The notes: generated by a model from the sequence alone, not told the origin. A stretch of DNA of 64,000 nucleotides from Membranipora membranacea (GCA_914767715.1 OU612070.1:19458025-19522024); one strand, 5' to 3'; shown: positions 1-13,400, counted from the stretch's first letter. A program made the numbers and translations.

Positions 1-571
1 CCAATTCTTGTTGGCAACCCTGCCAAGTCAATTCGGATAGTCCAGTGAAATAGACAGTGTCAGAAACTATATCTTGTCATGCTCCCGCATGATGATCGTC
101 TATGTACCATCATCATTCTCGAAACCGAGAATGATCTTCTTCTTACTAAATACATTGCAATTCACACAACCCTGTTTCTCAACAGTTTTCACACCCTGAC
201 AGGATGCTGGCACGGAATTTTATGCTGGTAGTTTTGTTGTCTGGTGAAAATTTGTCACCACGTAGTAGTAACATGACGTGGTCACGATGTTGTGTAGGAT
301 GGTGGTGGCCGTGACAAGCTGTGCAGGAAAATTTAGAGGAAAGTCCGAGAATGAAATTTTGAGATGGTCTATCCACAGATTTGAAGACCATTTATTAGCA
401 GATATTAACATCAAATTAGCGTAATATGTGGGAATTTCCAACTCATTCCAAATTTATCATTAGATTTTAAAATTTGTCTTATATCATAGCATATATCTGT
501 GGAATATCATTGTACTCAGCTTCGAAACTTCGAACTTCGTTTATTTTATAATAGATGATGTTCGGTGGCCG
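1..571. other. upstream flank of the BMF-like gene
   Basis: I see no convincing exon here. The only open frames are short and look like chance on the minus strand. The stretch just before the start codon carries two upstream ATGs at 555 and 558 in another frame. A 5' untranslated exon and promoter probably lie here, but I see no clear TATA box or initiator. Confidence 0.4.
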
Positions 572-3500
572 ATGGACTCCGAATCCACAGACTCACCCCC
601 ACACAGACCCACTCCTGCGACGCAGATATTCGGCAGATCAAAGTTCTATGTACCGAGGAGACACAGTCGGCAGCTAGAACAAGGAGCGGATACAGAATCT
701 GAGGAAGAGGATGACCATGATGGATCCACTACTGATGAATTCAACACAGCAGAGTTTGGTGAGTTGGTGAAGAATGTTTAAGTGAATTTTCCTAAAGTGA
801 TTGTGAAGGAAACAGGTTTTTGATATCATTCTGGAGTTCTCAGTCTACTTTAGAAAACCGTTTTAAGGTTTATTAACAGCAAGTGACCCAGTTTCAACTG
901 ATTTTCACTCAAAGTTGAGGAAGGTACTAAAAAGGTACTTTTTTGTATATACTATCATAAATATAGTACCTTTTTAGTACCTTCCTTTCTCAACTTTGAG
1001 TGAAAATCTATTGAAACTGGGTCACTTGCTGTTAATAAAACTTAAAGCGGTTTTCTAAACTCCAGAATGATACCAATAACTCGATTCCTTCACAATCACT
1101 TATGACGAAAAAACTGTCAAAAGAGGATTTTATAGCAATTTTCCCATCAGTTTCCAGGGAGATGAGGTAAACTAATCAATTATTACCTTGTTCTCTAAAA
1201 ATCGGAAAACTGTAATGGGTGATTTTTAACCATTCCTTCCACAGATATGTAATCAATTACTGTCACTTCCCAATGCAGCCTTGAGTGTCGATTTTGACAT
1301 GGATATTTATACAGCTGTCAGCCCCATTGTGACATCCCATGTCAAGTGTGTGACAAGTTGCCAGGTGTAGCTGTTGTACAGTTAAGTGTGTATCTCCAAA
1401 ATTAAGTTACCCAACCTTTACTCCAATGGATCTGAGATCCAGATATATATTCTATGCTAAGCGTGTGTGGTATTTTGGTATTTTTTTGCCAGCAACTATC
1501 ATGTTGAAAAAAAAAATCTAAAAATCATTAGCACAGCTGTCATAGAGTGGACCTCTAGATCAGAGCTGCCTGGGGAAGCAGAGTTGTTCTGGGATGTTTA
1601 GCACTGAGTAAACTGGGTGCATGCTTAGCTAATCTTTTTATATCTAAAAGCGTGTTTCATAATGACCGCTCCTCCAGGCAGCGCCAGTGTTTCGACAGCG
1701 CTTTTGATTTTCGTATCCGGAATTCATCCTTGTTTTTGTTACATACCGAACCAATATTTATCTAGATTTTCTCACATTAATTAGTGAATTTAAGTTGTGT
1801 AAAGGGATTAATGCCGTAGCATCAGTGCCAGGTTCCCATGATTATCTCGCGGTAATTAGCCTTAGCAATCACTCATCAAATCACGATAAATACTCCCTAC
1901 TCAGCTGACTTGATTCTGGCAGCACGCTGCTGCGTTATTTAGAGCCTCACACGTGTACCAAGAGGTGCTTGAGTTTATGTGCTGACTAAAGTACAGATGG
2001 TTTGGGTTTAAACAAGCGGAGAGATTTATGTTCAAAATTACTATATATGTCTATAAATTCAGTTTCAAAGAAACAAAGCTATATATCCTTATTAATCACA
2101 GCCCATCTTTTTCAAATTTTATCATATCCAATTTTTGGCACTTGTCCAAGTACCAAATGCAAAAAATTATCCCATTTTCACATTTTAAATCCTTCTCCCA
2201 TTTTCATCAATGCGTTCACCATAGCTAGATACCCTGAAGATAAAACATGTACTTTTTAGGGTTTAGACCTTTGCTATGGCAAATGGCAGTTGAAGTGCTA
2301 AGTCAAAACAAATGTATTGTCAAAACCTACCACCTCGAAAGTGGTATAAACTACTGGTAGTAGCAGACTTGCTATATCTACAAAAGATGATTTCATCACT
2401 GCCAGTGCCAGGCAATAAATGTAAACATAATCAAATGTAAATATTGTTGGTTATCCTTGTCCAATGGAGAAATAATAGATACTGATGACCTTGAGCTTAA
2501 TGCAATGATGTCATCATCTTTAAATGGTCGAATAGTTACCCCTTACAATTAATCTACCCTGGTATCATCCTCTCAATGCGATGCCTGCTGCTAATGAACT
2601 CACTCTCCCCTGAGGGAGTTCATTGCTGCTGCTAAGCCCAGCTGAAACTCAAATCATTTTGCCATTGTATGACCTATGAGTTAGAGACTCAAACTCCTTG
2701 GTATGACCAACTGTCAAAACATGATCGATGCAAAAAAAAGAGGACCAGTGCTGCAATTGGCTAAAAAACTTGCAAAAATTAATTGCTTTCAAGCCCATGT
2801 CTGAAAATTGATTCACTGATGACTTGGTTGATTCATGAAAAGCTACTTTGACCACATCAAAATGTCAGCTGCAATGAAAAAATGACCCTCAATTGTCTGG
2901 AAATGGGGTACAATGATAGCTTTCACCATCACTGGCATGAGTCTGTAAATCCAATAGTAAACACAGTGATGTAAGACACGCATGGCCTAGTTAGCTCCTA
3001 TTTTCTGGCAAAATTTGGCACAGGAAAGCATGTCCTGTTTAAAAATTTTGGCAGGCTTCCAATTTATTTGGAAAGCTACATAGATTTTCGCAGTGTTACC
3101 GTTGCGGGGAGGCCTTTATATTTCGCAGTGATTGTTTTATTGGTAATTGTAAATAGCAGCCAATAGGTTAATTTGTAGCTGCATAATGACGATAATTATG
3201 TGCCTTAGTTATCAAATTACGACTCACTCGTGATTTCTCTGATAATTTATGTAAACAACGTTAACAGCACAGCTGATCCGATGTATTTATAATCTTTGGC
3301 TGATCTAAGCAAGGCTTTTATGGTTTCCCCAGACAATGAAACCCTATGACTCATACAGAATAACCCTAACTTTACAATTATGATTATTTCGGAGATTTGG
3401 GGGGATGGGAAGGATAATTGTCCCCGATGAACTTGTAGTGAGGGAACGCAGAATCATGCCATAACAAAGAAAGTGGTTCAAGAGTTCTGATATAGGCTAC

Positions 3501-6500
3501 TATATATAGTATATTATAAAGTCTAAGTCTATAGTTCTGACCAACGAATATAGTTGTTTTTTAAAGTCTGGTGAACTTTTGACATATTTTTTTAATTTAA
3601 AATGTCATGACAACTTTTGACAACTGTCTCTTTCAGAAATAAGTGGAAGTCCGGCCAGCGATCCGATCGCGATTCCGCAGAGATCCAACAACTCATCGCC
3701 CAACCAGCAAAATGATGATGAGGATGACGTGTTTGAGGCAGGAGGGCTCAACCTAGCTGGGCTCCCAGCTGCAGGCAGCCTCGGGTCGGGTGGCTCCGTG
3801 CCCACCCCTAGAGCTCGTCCTCTACAACGTAGGCAGACTCTAGGAGACTTCCAGAATCTGACTCAGGCTGAGAGCAGACCGCAGTCCGGATACGCCAGAT
3901 GTGAGTAGCCTTACTTTACTTAACTTAACTTACTTTACTTAACTTAACTTACTTTACTTACTCAACTTACATTACTTACTCAACTTACTTATAATAATAT
4001 ACCCTAGAAGAGTCCAGTATTCGCTGGAGAAAAAGTTCCCCTTTCCCCACAGGCTTGATATTGTAAGGTTGATGGCTAGCCAACATTTCTTTAATGTTAC
4101 TCCCTGAAAAATGTGCTAGCTAACTTAAAGTTGCTATAATTCTCTGTAGCTGATATCTACTCTTCTAGGATATATATGTCCAATGTGAATGTGATCTCAG
4201 ATATCTGTAGTGGAGTAGGCTAGCAAGTTGACACAACAGTGGGATGGGTTTCTGTATGAAAATTTTGCATATAAAAGTGGAGCTGAGGATCTAAAATAAG
4301 CTTTCTGAAATTTAGAAGGAAACGTCTTGTGATTAATTTTGATGATGAAATGGTTCTTACTTTGTGTTATTATTACCAACCTCATTATTTGACAAAATAC
4401 TAATTCGCAGTTCATCAGCACTCTGGCTCTGAGGGAGTCTAATTTTATATTTAAACTTATCCTGGAAAGCAATTTTTCCAAATCTTTGTTACAATTTGTT
4501 GGCAGCATTCCAAGTTTGGAACATTGGAGAAACTTTTGTATTGCGTGTAGGCAAATTTTAATCATATAGAGTTCAGAAATTGGCCTGTCTCTTATCGCCT
4601 ACGCACCCTGCCAGAACGATAAAACACCACCAATGACATGTCATTTGAGCATGTATATTAACTAGATAACCATTGCGTGAACCTTATTTGGGCTTACTCC
4701 ATAACATAGCGAAACAACGTGTTCAAGATTGCATCATGCTTTGTAAGCCAAAATTTTCGGGAAATTTCAGTTTATGTTATTAAATTGAAACAGTCTGTCT
4801 GTGAAATAGATGGCATTGTGATCTGCTAGCCTGTAATCACCATCCAGGTCTTCTTATCTTCGGTCTGACCCGATGATTACGCAGGGAGGGGTTAACGACT
4901 TTCCATGACTAACGGTCAAGCGTTTCTGGAATTGCATGTCAACTGGTACAACGAAATAAAAAAAAAGGAAATCTGCCATGACTTTGTTCAATTGATGATT
5001 TTGTGACAGTCTGTAAGTTAATCTACTTATCAGCTTCTTTGTGGTAGTTTAATTTGGATTAATCTCACGAAAGCGAATTAAATTTATACTCATATTTTTG
5101 AAGATGAGGTTTAAAGTGGTTGAAAAAAGAGCCACTCCTTTTATGAAAAAGATTGGAAACAGCTGGTTTCCTATTTGTGACAAGCCTTGTCACGTACGGC
5201 TTCTTTTTTTGTTTTGGGGTAACAAGAAGAGAAGCAGCAGCGTGACACGGCTAGTTTATGACATGATGCCATGTGGGCTGTGACTGATAGAACAATAATA
5301 CTATATTTTGACATCCCGACAGAATAGGAAGAAGATCATCAAAAATTTGTCTTTGATATTCAGAATTAAAAACTGGTCTTTTGCAGATTTGGCTGTTTAT
5401 TCAAATTTTGGCAGAAAGATTTACATATCAAACGCTGATGTTACATAATGGCCAGATGGTTTGCCAAGATTTGAAAACCAGATAGATCGTTTTTTAGATT
5501 AATTTAAAATATTAGGTCTAAATGATAATTCTACATCCGGCACTGTCATATATATTTATTAACTTTTCAAACCTCATACTGACATGTGATGTCTGATGCG
5601 TAAGCTAGAACTAGAAACTTTGTTTTTCAAAAGTGCATGGCCTAACTAAATGGTGAAGTAGTGTTGTCGTTTCCATAGTTACACAAATGCCAAGTCATTT
5701 AATTTCTCTCTAATTTGAAGACAAAGGCAAACTGGTTTTGAAGTTTTTAAAGAGAAAATTATGCATGGAAAATGTGTACCTTTGTGCTACTTAAAACAAA
5801 TTTGAAAGCATGATGACATATGACTTGGAAAGCAAGTTTTTAAACGAGGTTGATAGTTGGTTCTCAAAATAGAATTCACACAAGAAAGAGAAACAAAGTT
5901 TTGATGACTGAAGTCGTCGTTATAATGAAATCAATCGAAATAAATTGCCACTTGAGGCAGAAAGCAGTTAGGGTGCGTTACCGTGTGGTGAGGGATATAG
6001 GCTATTATACATCAATCATCTACTTTGTTATGAAGTTGTCACTGGCGCTGGTATTTTGTTGTGATTGATGGCCCGTGTCTTGAACGAGTGATTCATTTGA
6101 TGGCCACAAAAAGAAAACGCGCTGGAAGCCTGTATTGGTGAAGGCTTAGCTAACTGGCAACCAGACCAAGGTGCTTCTTTTTAATTTGGGTCAGTTGCTG
6201 GCTTCATTTATGTTTTGGCAGTCTTTATATTCACAACGATGAAAACCAGGTTTCTGGTTAATCTATATAGCCATGAAGAACAATTGTGGATGTTTTGATA
6301 TCATCTCTTTAGCCTTTCTCAAAAGGTTGGCCTGGATTTTTATAAACAACCTTTATTTAGCAGACACCGAGTGACACTTTACTATTATTTCGCTCGCTGC
6401 TAAACACTATTGTGTTTCTAAGGACCCTGGATAAGATAAATGACAGAACCGTTGGTCTGAATAAAAGTAATTTCAGTGTAGTAGAAACGTTGAACTCCTA

Positions 6501-8691
6501 ATTTCAGAAAGTAGTAAGGACCTTGTATGGTTTCCTCAGGTGTGTGCTAAGGTACTTAGCTAGAAGGTGGTACTTACATGGTCATCAAACACACAAATTG
6601 ACTGAGCATGAAGCTTGCCGATAGCTGATCTAAATGTAGTCATTTTTCGAATGTGTGTTTGATCAAACTTAATAAATTTCTCTGTAACTGAACATTAGGT
6701 TGCGGCTATACCCTGGATGTTTCATCATTATCACCAGAACTCTTAGGAACAAAGGGATGCTTTTTGATATAATGATGGAAAAAAAGGGGAGTAATTAAAA
6801 GCAACGCTGGTGTCGATTAACTAATTGATAGGCATATCTCAGATCAAAAAAATCATAAAACCTGTCTACCCATGTCAGACCGCTTATAATAATTAGCCTG
6901 TCATGAAGGCCTACAGGAACCAGCTGTGTGAGTCTAAACTTGGCCTGGGTGTCTGTTTTGTGAGGCTCAGGTAATTTGATTTACAAGTTGGGTCTATCAG
7001 GCATTATCACTAATGTAATTGAGACACCACATCCAAGCGTGGCAGACACCTAGCTTATGAAGTTAGTTAAGTAGGCCTAGTCTGCTTCGAGATCTAAATC
7101 TCTCTGATGACAACAACCTGTTGGTACATTAGATATGATATCAGTAGGTGATATCCCCGCTGGCTGTAGGGTCTATCGTGTCAGATCTTAGCCTAGATCA
7201 GCCACTTGTTTTCGTCTACATCGATAGAGATTACATAACAGTGATGTGTGGCTGCATTGAACTTGGGTAGTGTGTAATTTTCGAGCTTTAAATAGGCTGT
7301 TGATTCACCAAATCACCTTTCAGACATCATTGTATTTACACAATGTTTATGTTATAAAATCTATATAAAGTTCTAAAGAACACCCTGGCTTTAATTTCTC
7401 CAGGGCAGCATTTTTATCAGCTTGTAAGCCACTGGAGTGATCAGCTAAGCGTACTATTGGTTTATCTATGCTGTAATCACGGGTCAAAACCCTCCTGTGC
7501 TTTGCGCTTTAGGTGAACATAGAATTTGGAGAGAGCTTTTACACAGTTGACTGAAACCTGGATTTTGAACTCTACTGTAAACATCTTCGAAAATTGTGAT
7601 TTGGTTAATGGGGGGAAAAATGAGTTTTTTAAATTATTTTTTGGAGTTGTCAATTTTTGTTCAAAGGGGGGGCCGATTCCTGAATGGTTCTTAAAATAAA
7701 AGGGGATTGAAAACTAGGACAATGCAGTTTTTGTTATGAATACCGGGTAATGCTTTTTATACGGAGGTTTATTTGCTTAGTTGCTGACACCAGTAGCTTT
7801 TATTTAGATAATATTGATATCGTTTTGTATATATTATCAACTAATTTTGTTTAGTTGAATTACAGGCTAAATCTATCTTGATCGTAACATAACGCAGAGT
7901 AGTTTTATTTTGTTTGTAGTGCAGGGTAATTTGAGTGATCAGTTGCCGCGTTCACTAGAAGGAGCCCACGGACCGCTTCCAGACGTTATACCTCGCAGGG
8001 GCAGAGCATACTCTGAGAGCGCCCTCCATCGATCGCACAGACAACTCGGCAGCAGTCTCGCCAGAATGTGTGACCAGTTTTCAGAAGTTCATGTCAACCG
8101 ACAGCGGACGCTTTCCCACATGGTTAGTGTCCTACGAGGTAGCTATCCCGATAATCTGATTCATGGGTAAATTATGGATAATTTCCTGTTTTGTGCTTTT
8201 GAGAAACGATGAAAACCAACAACGGGTGATTTACAATCTTGGTCATATCCTAATTTAAAGGACAGCTCCAATAGCACAACCGTCCCTTGCAACAGCCACT
8301 CTCTACATAAACATATAAATAGTATTTATATGTTTATGTGCTTTACGCATTCTAAATACAGAGTGTCTCGTTATCGTAAGGGGTGGCACTCCTCCAGGGC
8401 ATATTACAGCGACTATCATTTCCAATCAAATCAATCAAATGTGCATGGTACTGCAAGCTCAATACAACATGTCATACCATGTTAATGGAGTCTTGTTTTG
8501 ACTAATTTTGGTGAACATTTTTGTTTCAGCAAGCCAGACAGAAGAGTAGTGACGTTAGTCACCTTGATATTCTACCTGAAAACAAGACACCATCAGCCAA
8601 TCAGCTTGCAGGGTCATTGCCATCATCCAATCACAGTCCAGGGTTTCTTAAATCCCTGCAACAAAGATTCTTCAATACACCCCCTGAATAA
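572..8691 (+). CDS. BH3-only, BMF-like pro-apoptotic protein (4 coding exons, 271 aa)
   Basis: Exons 572-758, 3637-3900, 7920-8122 and 8530-8691 join with GT-AG borders and phases 1, 1, 0. The start codon sits in a good context (gccgATGg). The protein is Ser/Pro/Glu-rich and probably disordered. Residues 193-204 fit a complete BH3 motif: L193, L197, M200 and F204 as the four hydrophobic positions, small C201 and invariant D202. The core LARMCDQFSEVHV resembles vertebrate BMF, which shares DQFxxxHV. An acidic DDVFE segment in exon 2 also recalls the BMF N-terminus. PATQIF near residue 16 is a possible, imperfect dynein-light-chain motif. RGRAYS (177-182) fits the Akt consensus RxRxxS, as found just before the BAD BH3. 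BH3-only proteins bind the groove of pro-survival BCL-2 proteins at mitochondria. If the exon 3 donor at 8123 is skipped, the frame runs on to a stop at 8168 and gives a shorter C-terminus. No membrane anchor is seen. The BMF assignment is inference; the BH3 motif itself is visible. Confidence 0.66.
796..1101. repeat. long foldback element, about 140-bp arms
   Basis: The arms at about 796-938 and 966-1101 are near-perfect reverse complements separated by about 27 bp. For example, GAGGAAGGTACTAAAAAGG on the left pairs with its complement around 970-990, and AGTGATTGTGAAGGA pairs with TCCTTCACAATCACT at the outer ends. It lies in the first intron of the BMF-like gene and would form a long RNA hairpin in the pre-mRNA. 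It looks like a foldback MITE. No coding capacity. Confidence 0.85.
3910..3990 (+). repeat. TTACTTTACTTAAC-type simple repeat
   Basis: A degenerate array built from TTAACTTACTTTAC-like units follows directly after the exon 2 donor of the BMF-like gene. It is ordinary intronic low-complexity DNA. Confidence 0.8.
5183..5253. repeat. imperfect hairpin (CTTGTCAC...CGGCT family)
   Basis: The left arm CCTTGTCACGTACGGCTTC pairs with the right arm GAAGCAGCAGCGTGACACGG. The same core (TTGTnACrCGGCT) is found in hairpins at 20264-20329 and 58765-58801, so these are probably members of one small palindromic repeat family. It lies in intron 2 of the BMF-like gene. Confidence 0.55.
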
Positions 8692-10426
8692 AAATACTGT
8701 ATTGCCAGAAATTTCTGAGTTATGCTCACTAAAATCAATAATCACTTTTATTTTGAAGCTCAGTCTGACGAAATTATGATTGTCTTCCACAATAATCGAA
8801 GTATAAAATACTAAGTTTTACTGGATTGATTCTATAATTCAGTTCTATAAACGATATAATAGTATGCCAGAGAGGGGTTAATTTAACTTAGATATCAATA
8901 CTGAGAATTATTAATTAAAAATGAAACCTTTTGTATTGGTATTTTAACCAGTATACTGTTTATAATGCCAACTTTTAGATCTCATTTTCACCGATAAAAG
9001 ACCCTCTGGCATACGCATGTGTGCTTTTTATCCACAAAATTTATCTTTGTGGGTTCAATAGCAAATTGGGCAGGCTCAAATTTATTCTCATTCTTATCTG
9101 GAAAAAGTGCGCTATGCTCACTTCATCCAGCAAAGTGCATAAATAACTTTTATTTCAATATCAAATTTTATTTGTTATTATGCCAATTTTTGACTGAATA
9201 ATCAAATAGCAACCATCATCAATTTTCATCCCCACACAAAATCTTAACATCAAAATATTTTGGCTCATCATCATCATACAACAAAACATATGCAATTTCA
9301 AACATGCTCAGATCAGGAGGAAGAAAACTCCTAGATCAGATGAATTCTCAAAATCAGTGGCCAGTGGCGGCTTTGCAAGGGTAGTTGGCTTCGACAAAAA
9401 GCTTGTAGAAATTGTATCATAAACCATGTACAGTTAAATTTTCACTTCATGTAAATTATTTAGTCAGCGTGACTTTAAACCAAATCTCATCTACTCTATA
9501 TTTCATTAAATGTTTATTTTGTATCCGTCAACCCCAACTCTCAACTACTCAAAACTGAAAACTCAATATAGTCTCATTACTAAGCAAGGTTACTACTCTA
9601 ACTACCTAACTATACATCCTATTTTACTCTGATCATCAAGTCTGTGCTTAGATCTGCTTTCAAGTGTTGGAATTATATAAGAATAGAACGCTCATAGTTA
9701 TCTTCTCGCTTAGTAAAAAGTGAGAAACCCTCAGGTGCTAAAGTTTTCTCATTGGTTTTCCAGCAGGCTTCCTTTTTGTAAGTTGTCCACACTGAGTAGC
9801 ACCAGCGCACAGGCTTGCTGTGTCAGAGCATTACAATATCGCTATTATTTGATCTCATAAATTCAGTATCCGAACGCCATGTTCACCTTGAACTGGTTTA
9901 TCCTGTACAATCCCTGGTTGCTATTTGTTTTATTTTAAGTATTATTATTACTCTCTGCCACTATTATTCCTATTATACTACATATTAATCGTTGTGTTAT
10001 ACTTGGTTTTTGTTTATTCTGTTATTTTGATGCAATATTATAAAAAAATTATTTTGTTACAGTTTAAAGCATACAAAATAAACAATAAAAAAATATACAT
10101 TTTTTGGACTTATTTCCTCTTTGATCAACCATATATGTGTGCACGTGGAGGTGTTTAGGGACATTGCAAAAAGCTGATTGAAGTTGTCTAGAATAGCACA
10201 ATGTCAGTAACCTGTGTATGTTGTCACAACTTGTTGCTTTAATACCACCTCTACAGGGTGTTCAAACAACTCACATATCACAAAGTATATCAATAGAAAT
10301 TTGATTCCATTCCAACCGTTATCCTATGACTCAACCTCAACCAGTGTCAATAGAACAAGAGGTGTGTAAATTGACATGAGAAAATCCATAGTTGACCGAT
10401 TTCTAGCTTGACAACAACTATTACAG
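8692..10426. other. convergent intergenic region
   Basis: This AT-rich 1.7 kb lies between the 3' ends of the BMF-like gene (+) and the ankyrin gene (-). An AATAAA at 8687-8692 overlaps the BMF-like stop codon. I see no gene in it; the open frames, such as 9925-10158, are low-complexity Tyr/Leu-rich chance frames. Confidence 0.5.
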
Positions 10427-13400
10427 TCAATCATTGACTGAGATTTCAGGATTGTCTGAGATTTGAGGTGGCGTTAGCTTCTTTTCCCCTGCAGCAGCTT
10501 TCTTCAGCAGTGATGCCATTTTGGTCGGCGATTTTCCAACTTCCCTAGAGTCATCCTGAGGGATCGCTTCTTCGCTCGCTTTCTTTTCACCACCTGGAGC
10601 TTGCAGCATTGCTTTCTTCATTCCTATTTTGAGCAGCTTGGCTTTGATGCTAGTTTTGGCTATCGTCACAACCGGGCTAGACGGATCATCTTCAGCTGCA
10701 TTGTGGGAGTCGTCCGCTGATATGAGAGTTTGTTTCCTGGATTTGCCCAGCATTCCAAGTAGTATAGAAGCTGCTTTGTTAGCATCTTTTCCTATTCAAT
10801 GGCAAAAAAAAAGAAAATCAAAGACCAATAACATTAGATATGAGTAAACTCAGTAACAACAGAAGTGAGTCTTGTACTTTAAAAATCAGAATTGCTTTAA
10901 AAATCAAATTTTACACAGCTTGAGTTAATCTCTTTTTTCGTTTGATATCTTAGTTGATGAAAAGAGTATAAGAAAATTTATCTGAGAGCAAGCACCTTTG
11001 ATAAATCAAGGAGTTTTGAGCAACTCTAACTTCTTGGACTCCTATAGCCAATGCATATTGATGTTCTCCCCTGCTACCACTACCGGTGGAGGATGGCAAG
11101 TTATTGCATGGTTGAAGTAGATCAAATAATTTAAATGTCTCTTACGAGTCAATTAGACTCTAGTTATATAGATAAGGAAGTCTGGGACAAACTCCCTGAA
11201 TAGAACAGGTTTGATCCGGTTTGCCTTCATTTGGAGCTGCTCCCTTTACCAATCAATCGGGATGGCGCTTCTAAGCCGGAGAATAACTTAAAATACGAGC
11301 AAAACATACCTTTGCCAGATTTAAGAGGCGGGACAATTAGTGCCTCTGGTTCAGGTTCAGGGCGGAGAGGTATCCACTGTGGTACTATAGTCCTTCTGTA
11401 AGCTTCTGACAGCTGCTCGGAACAGATATCAGAAAACTCTGCCAGAGAATCCCATTGACTTGCGTTTGACTGTAAAAATAGAAATTCCACAGATATCAAA
11501 CCCAGCAGCATGTTCCCATCTAGTTATAGTGTGTAATGTTGGAGAGCTGCCCTAGTGGCAGTCCATAATCAACCTCCAAGCAAAGTAAATGTCAAAGTCT
11601 AAACACCTAATCCAGTTTTAATAGTTTTTAATAGTTTTCATTATGCTTTCTGATTATAATGAAGTTGTCCTCTCCAACAGCACGAGCAGATAACTAGGAT
11701 ATGATATATGCTTGCAGGGATAAGATGTTTAGATGCCTGTAACATACTTTGCTACAAGACCCATGAAAACACCTTAGAGGGACTTATGTTAAAGTAAACA
11801 ATACATTCTGCAATGTAACTTCGCCTGCTGCCCTTCCCAAAACAAGTTGCCGTATTTGGCAATGAAAAAATACCAATGTGGAGTGTGCTGTGGAGACCAT
11901 TCTAGGCGGGCAATTCTTTTTTATGTTAGTTTCATCTGATCAAGGAGTTAACTGCTTGATCTGATCAGCCCAGCGAGATAAACTCCACAATAGAAAGAAG
12001 TGTGTAAGACAATAATCTCTGAGATCAGGCCGTAACCTAGCCAGTTCTGATTGGCTTTTGGCTCCAACTGACAGCTAGCACAACCGAGGGCCAACGCAAT
12101 TGCTAGTCGTATCTACAAACCTTATCAGAGAAGTTAGTAGATGATCTCCTGTATTCTATATGTTTAGTCCCAATCGGACCGGATTTGTTACTAATGCTTG
12201 TCACACTATCTCCATTGCCCGTCTCACGGCCTGCCGATCCTCCCTCCGATCTCTGAGAGGTTGACATGTCCAAAGTTATCCTCTTTCTACTAAAGTTGTC
12301 CATAGAAGTAGCAGTTTTACTGGTCGGTGTACTCTTTCTGGATACAGCTGGTCTGTGATGAGGAGCTGAGATGGGTCTCACAAAAGCAGCTTTAGATGAG
12401 CTGGTTACAACTACAAGACACAGATACCATCAGTGGTTTCGTATTGCGTTAGATGCAATCACTTTTTGATCAGAAACTTACAGTGTCAGAATGCTAGGAG
12501 ACGGAAAGTCATGATTAATAAATCACCCTTTGCCATGTAGTATCTCGTTTTAATCAAAACTTTGGGATATACATCGATAAAATCAAGTTCATAATGATAT
12601 CTTTACACATATTCATTTTGGGTTGTCTTGCTGTTTGCTAAGAAACAGAAGATTGGGCTGCCCCTAAAGAGGGACGCAAAGTGCCCTAATCCTCATACTG
12701 AGAATGTGATACCTTCTAGAAAACTAGAATGCATCATAGAGGTGAGGCCATAGAGGACCTCCTAACCATAAGTGTGCAATAAGCTGCCAAAACTGAACTG
12801 GCACTAATCGGCCATTGGCAGTGACACTTTGATCTTAGCCAATAGGCCGAGAAGCGATCTTGGGTTGTCTCCTCTTGTCTTTTTAAATCGTACCATACCA
12901 TAGATATAAAAAGGGACCTATATATATTATACATATTGGGCAAATAGATGTTCAAAACAATCATTCGCTTACTGATTTTTGGAACTGTTTTGTTCACACG
13001 GCTTGGTGTTTTTTTGTTGTTGTTCTTACTCTGAGCGGCAGAGTTTTCCCTGGAGAAAGTCTCTAGCAGCAGATTTGAAGCTGGTTTTGTGCTCACAGGA
13101 ACCAGGCAGTCCTTTTCAATCTGCAATTACAAATATTTTGTTGTGAATTATTGGCAAAACAAACTCTAAATGTGCACATTTCAGTTTGACTGTTTACTCA
13201 GTAAATGAAAGGTGACACACTTGCACTGGTCTGCAAAGAGAAAGTGCAGTTGATTTTGAGGTCGATTGAATAATTTTGGCTTATCCCTATCAAAAGTTAG
13301 GAGGCATAAAAGTAAGTAATTCAAAATCTTAATCAAATAACATGAAACTGTACAGGGTTATAAACTCCATCGGAGGGCAGGATTGGGATTAACCAGGGAG

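Noticed and set aside
5098-5283. Plus-strand 61-aa frame
   Set aside because: It overlaps an inverted repeat and has no splice context or recognisable family.
8498-8779. Longer frame over the last BMF-like exon
   Set aside because: It needs a phase-2 join with the weaker donor at 8169. The phase-0 frame gives a natural Ser/Pro/Asn-rich end and uses the better donor.
12729-12858. A true U2 snRNA gene
   Set aside because: Only the 5' 30 bases resemble U2; the branch-recognition and Sm sites are absent.
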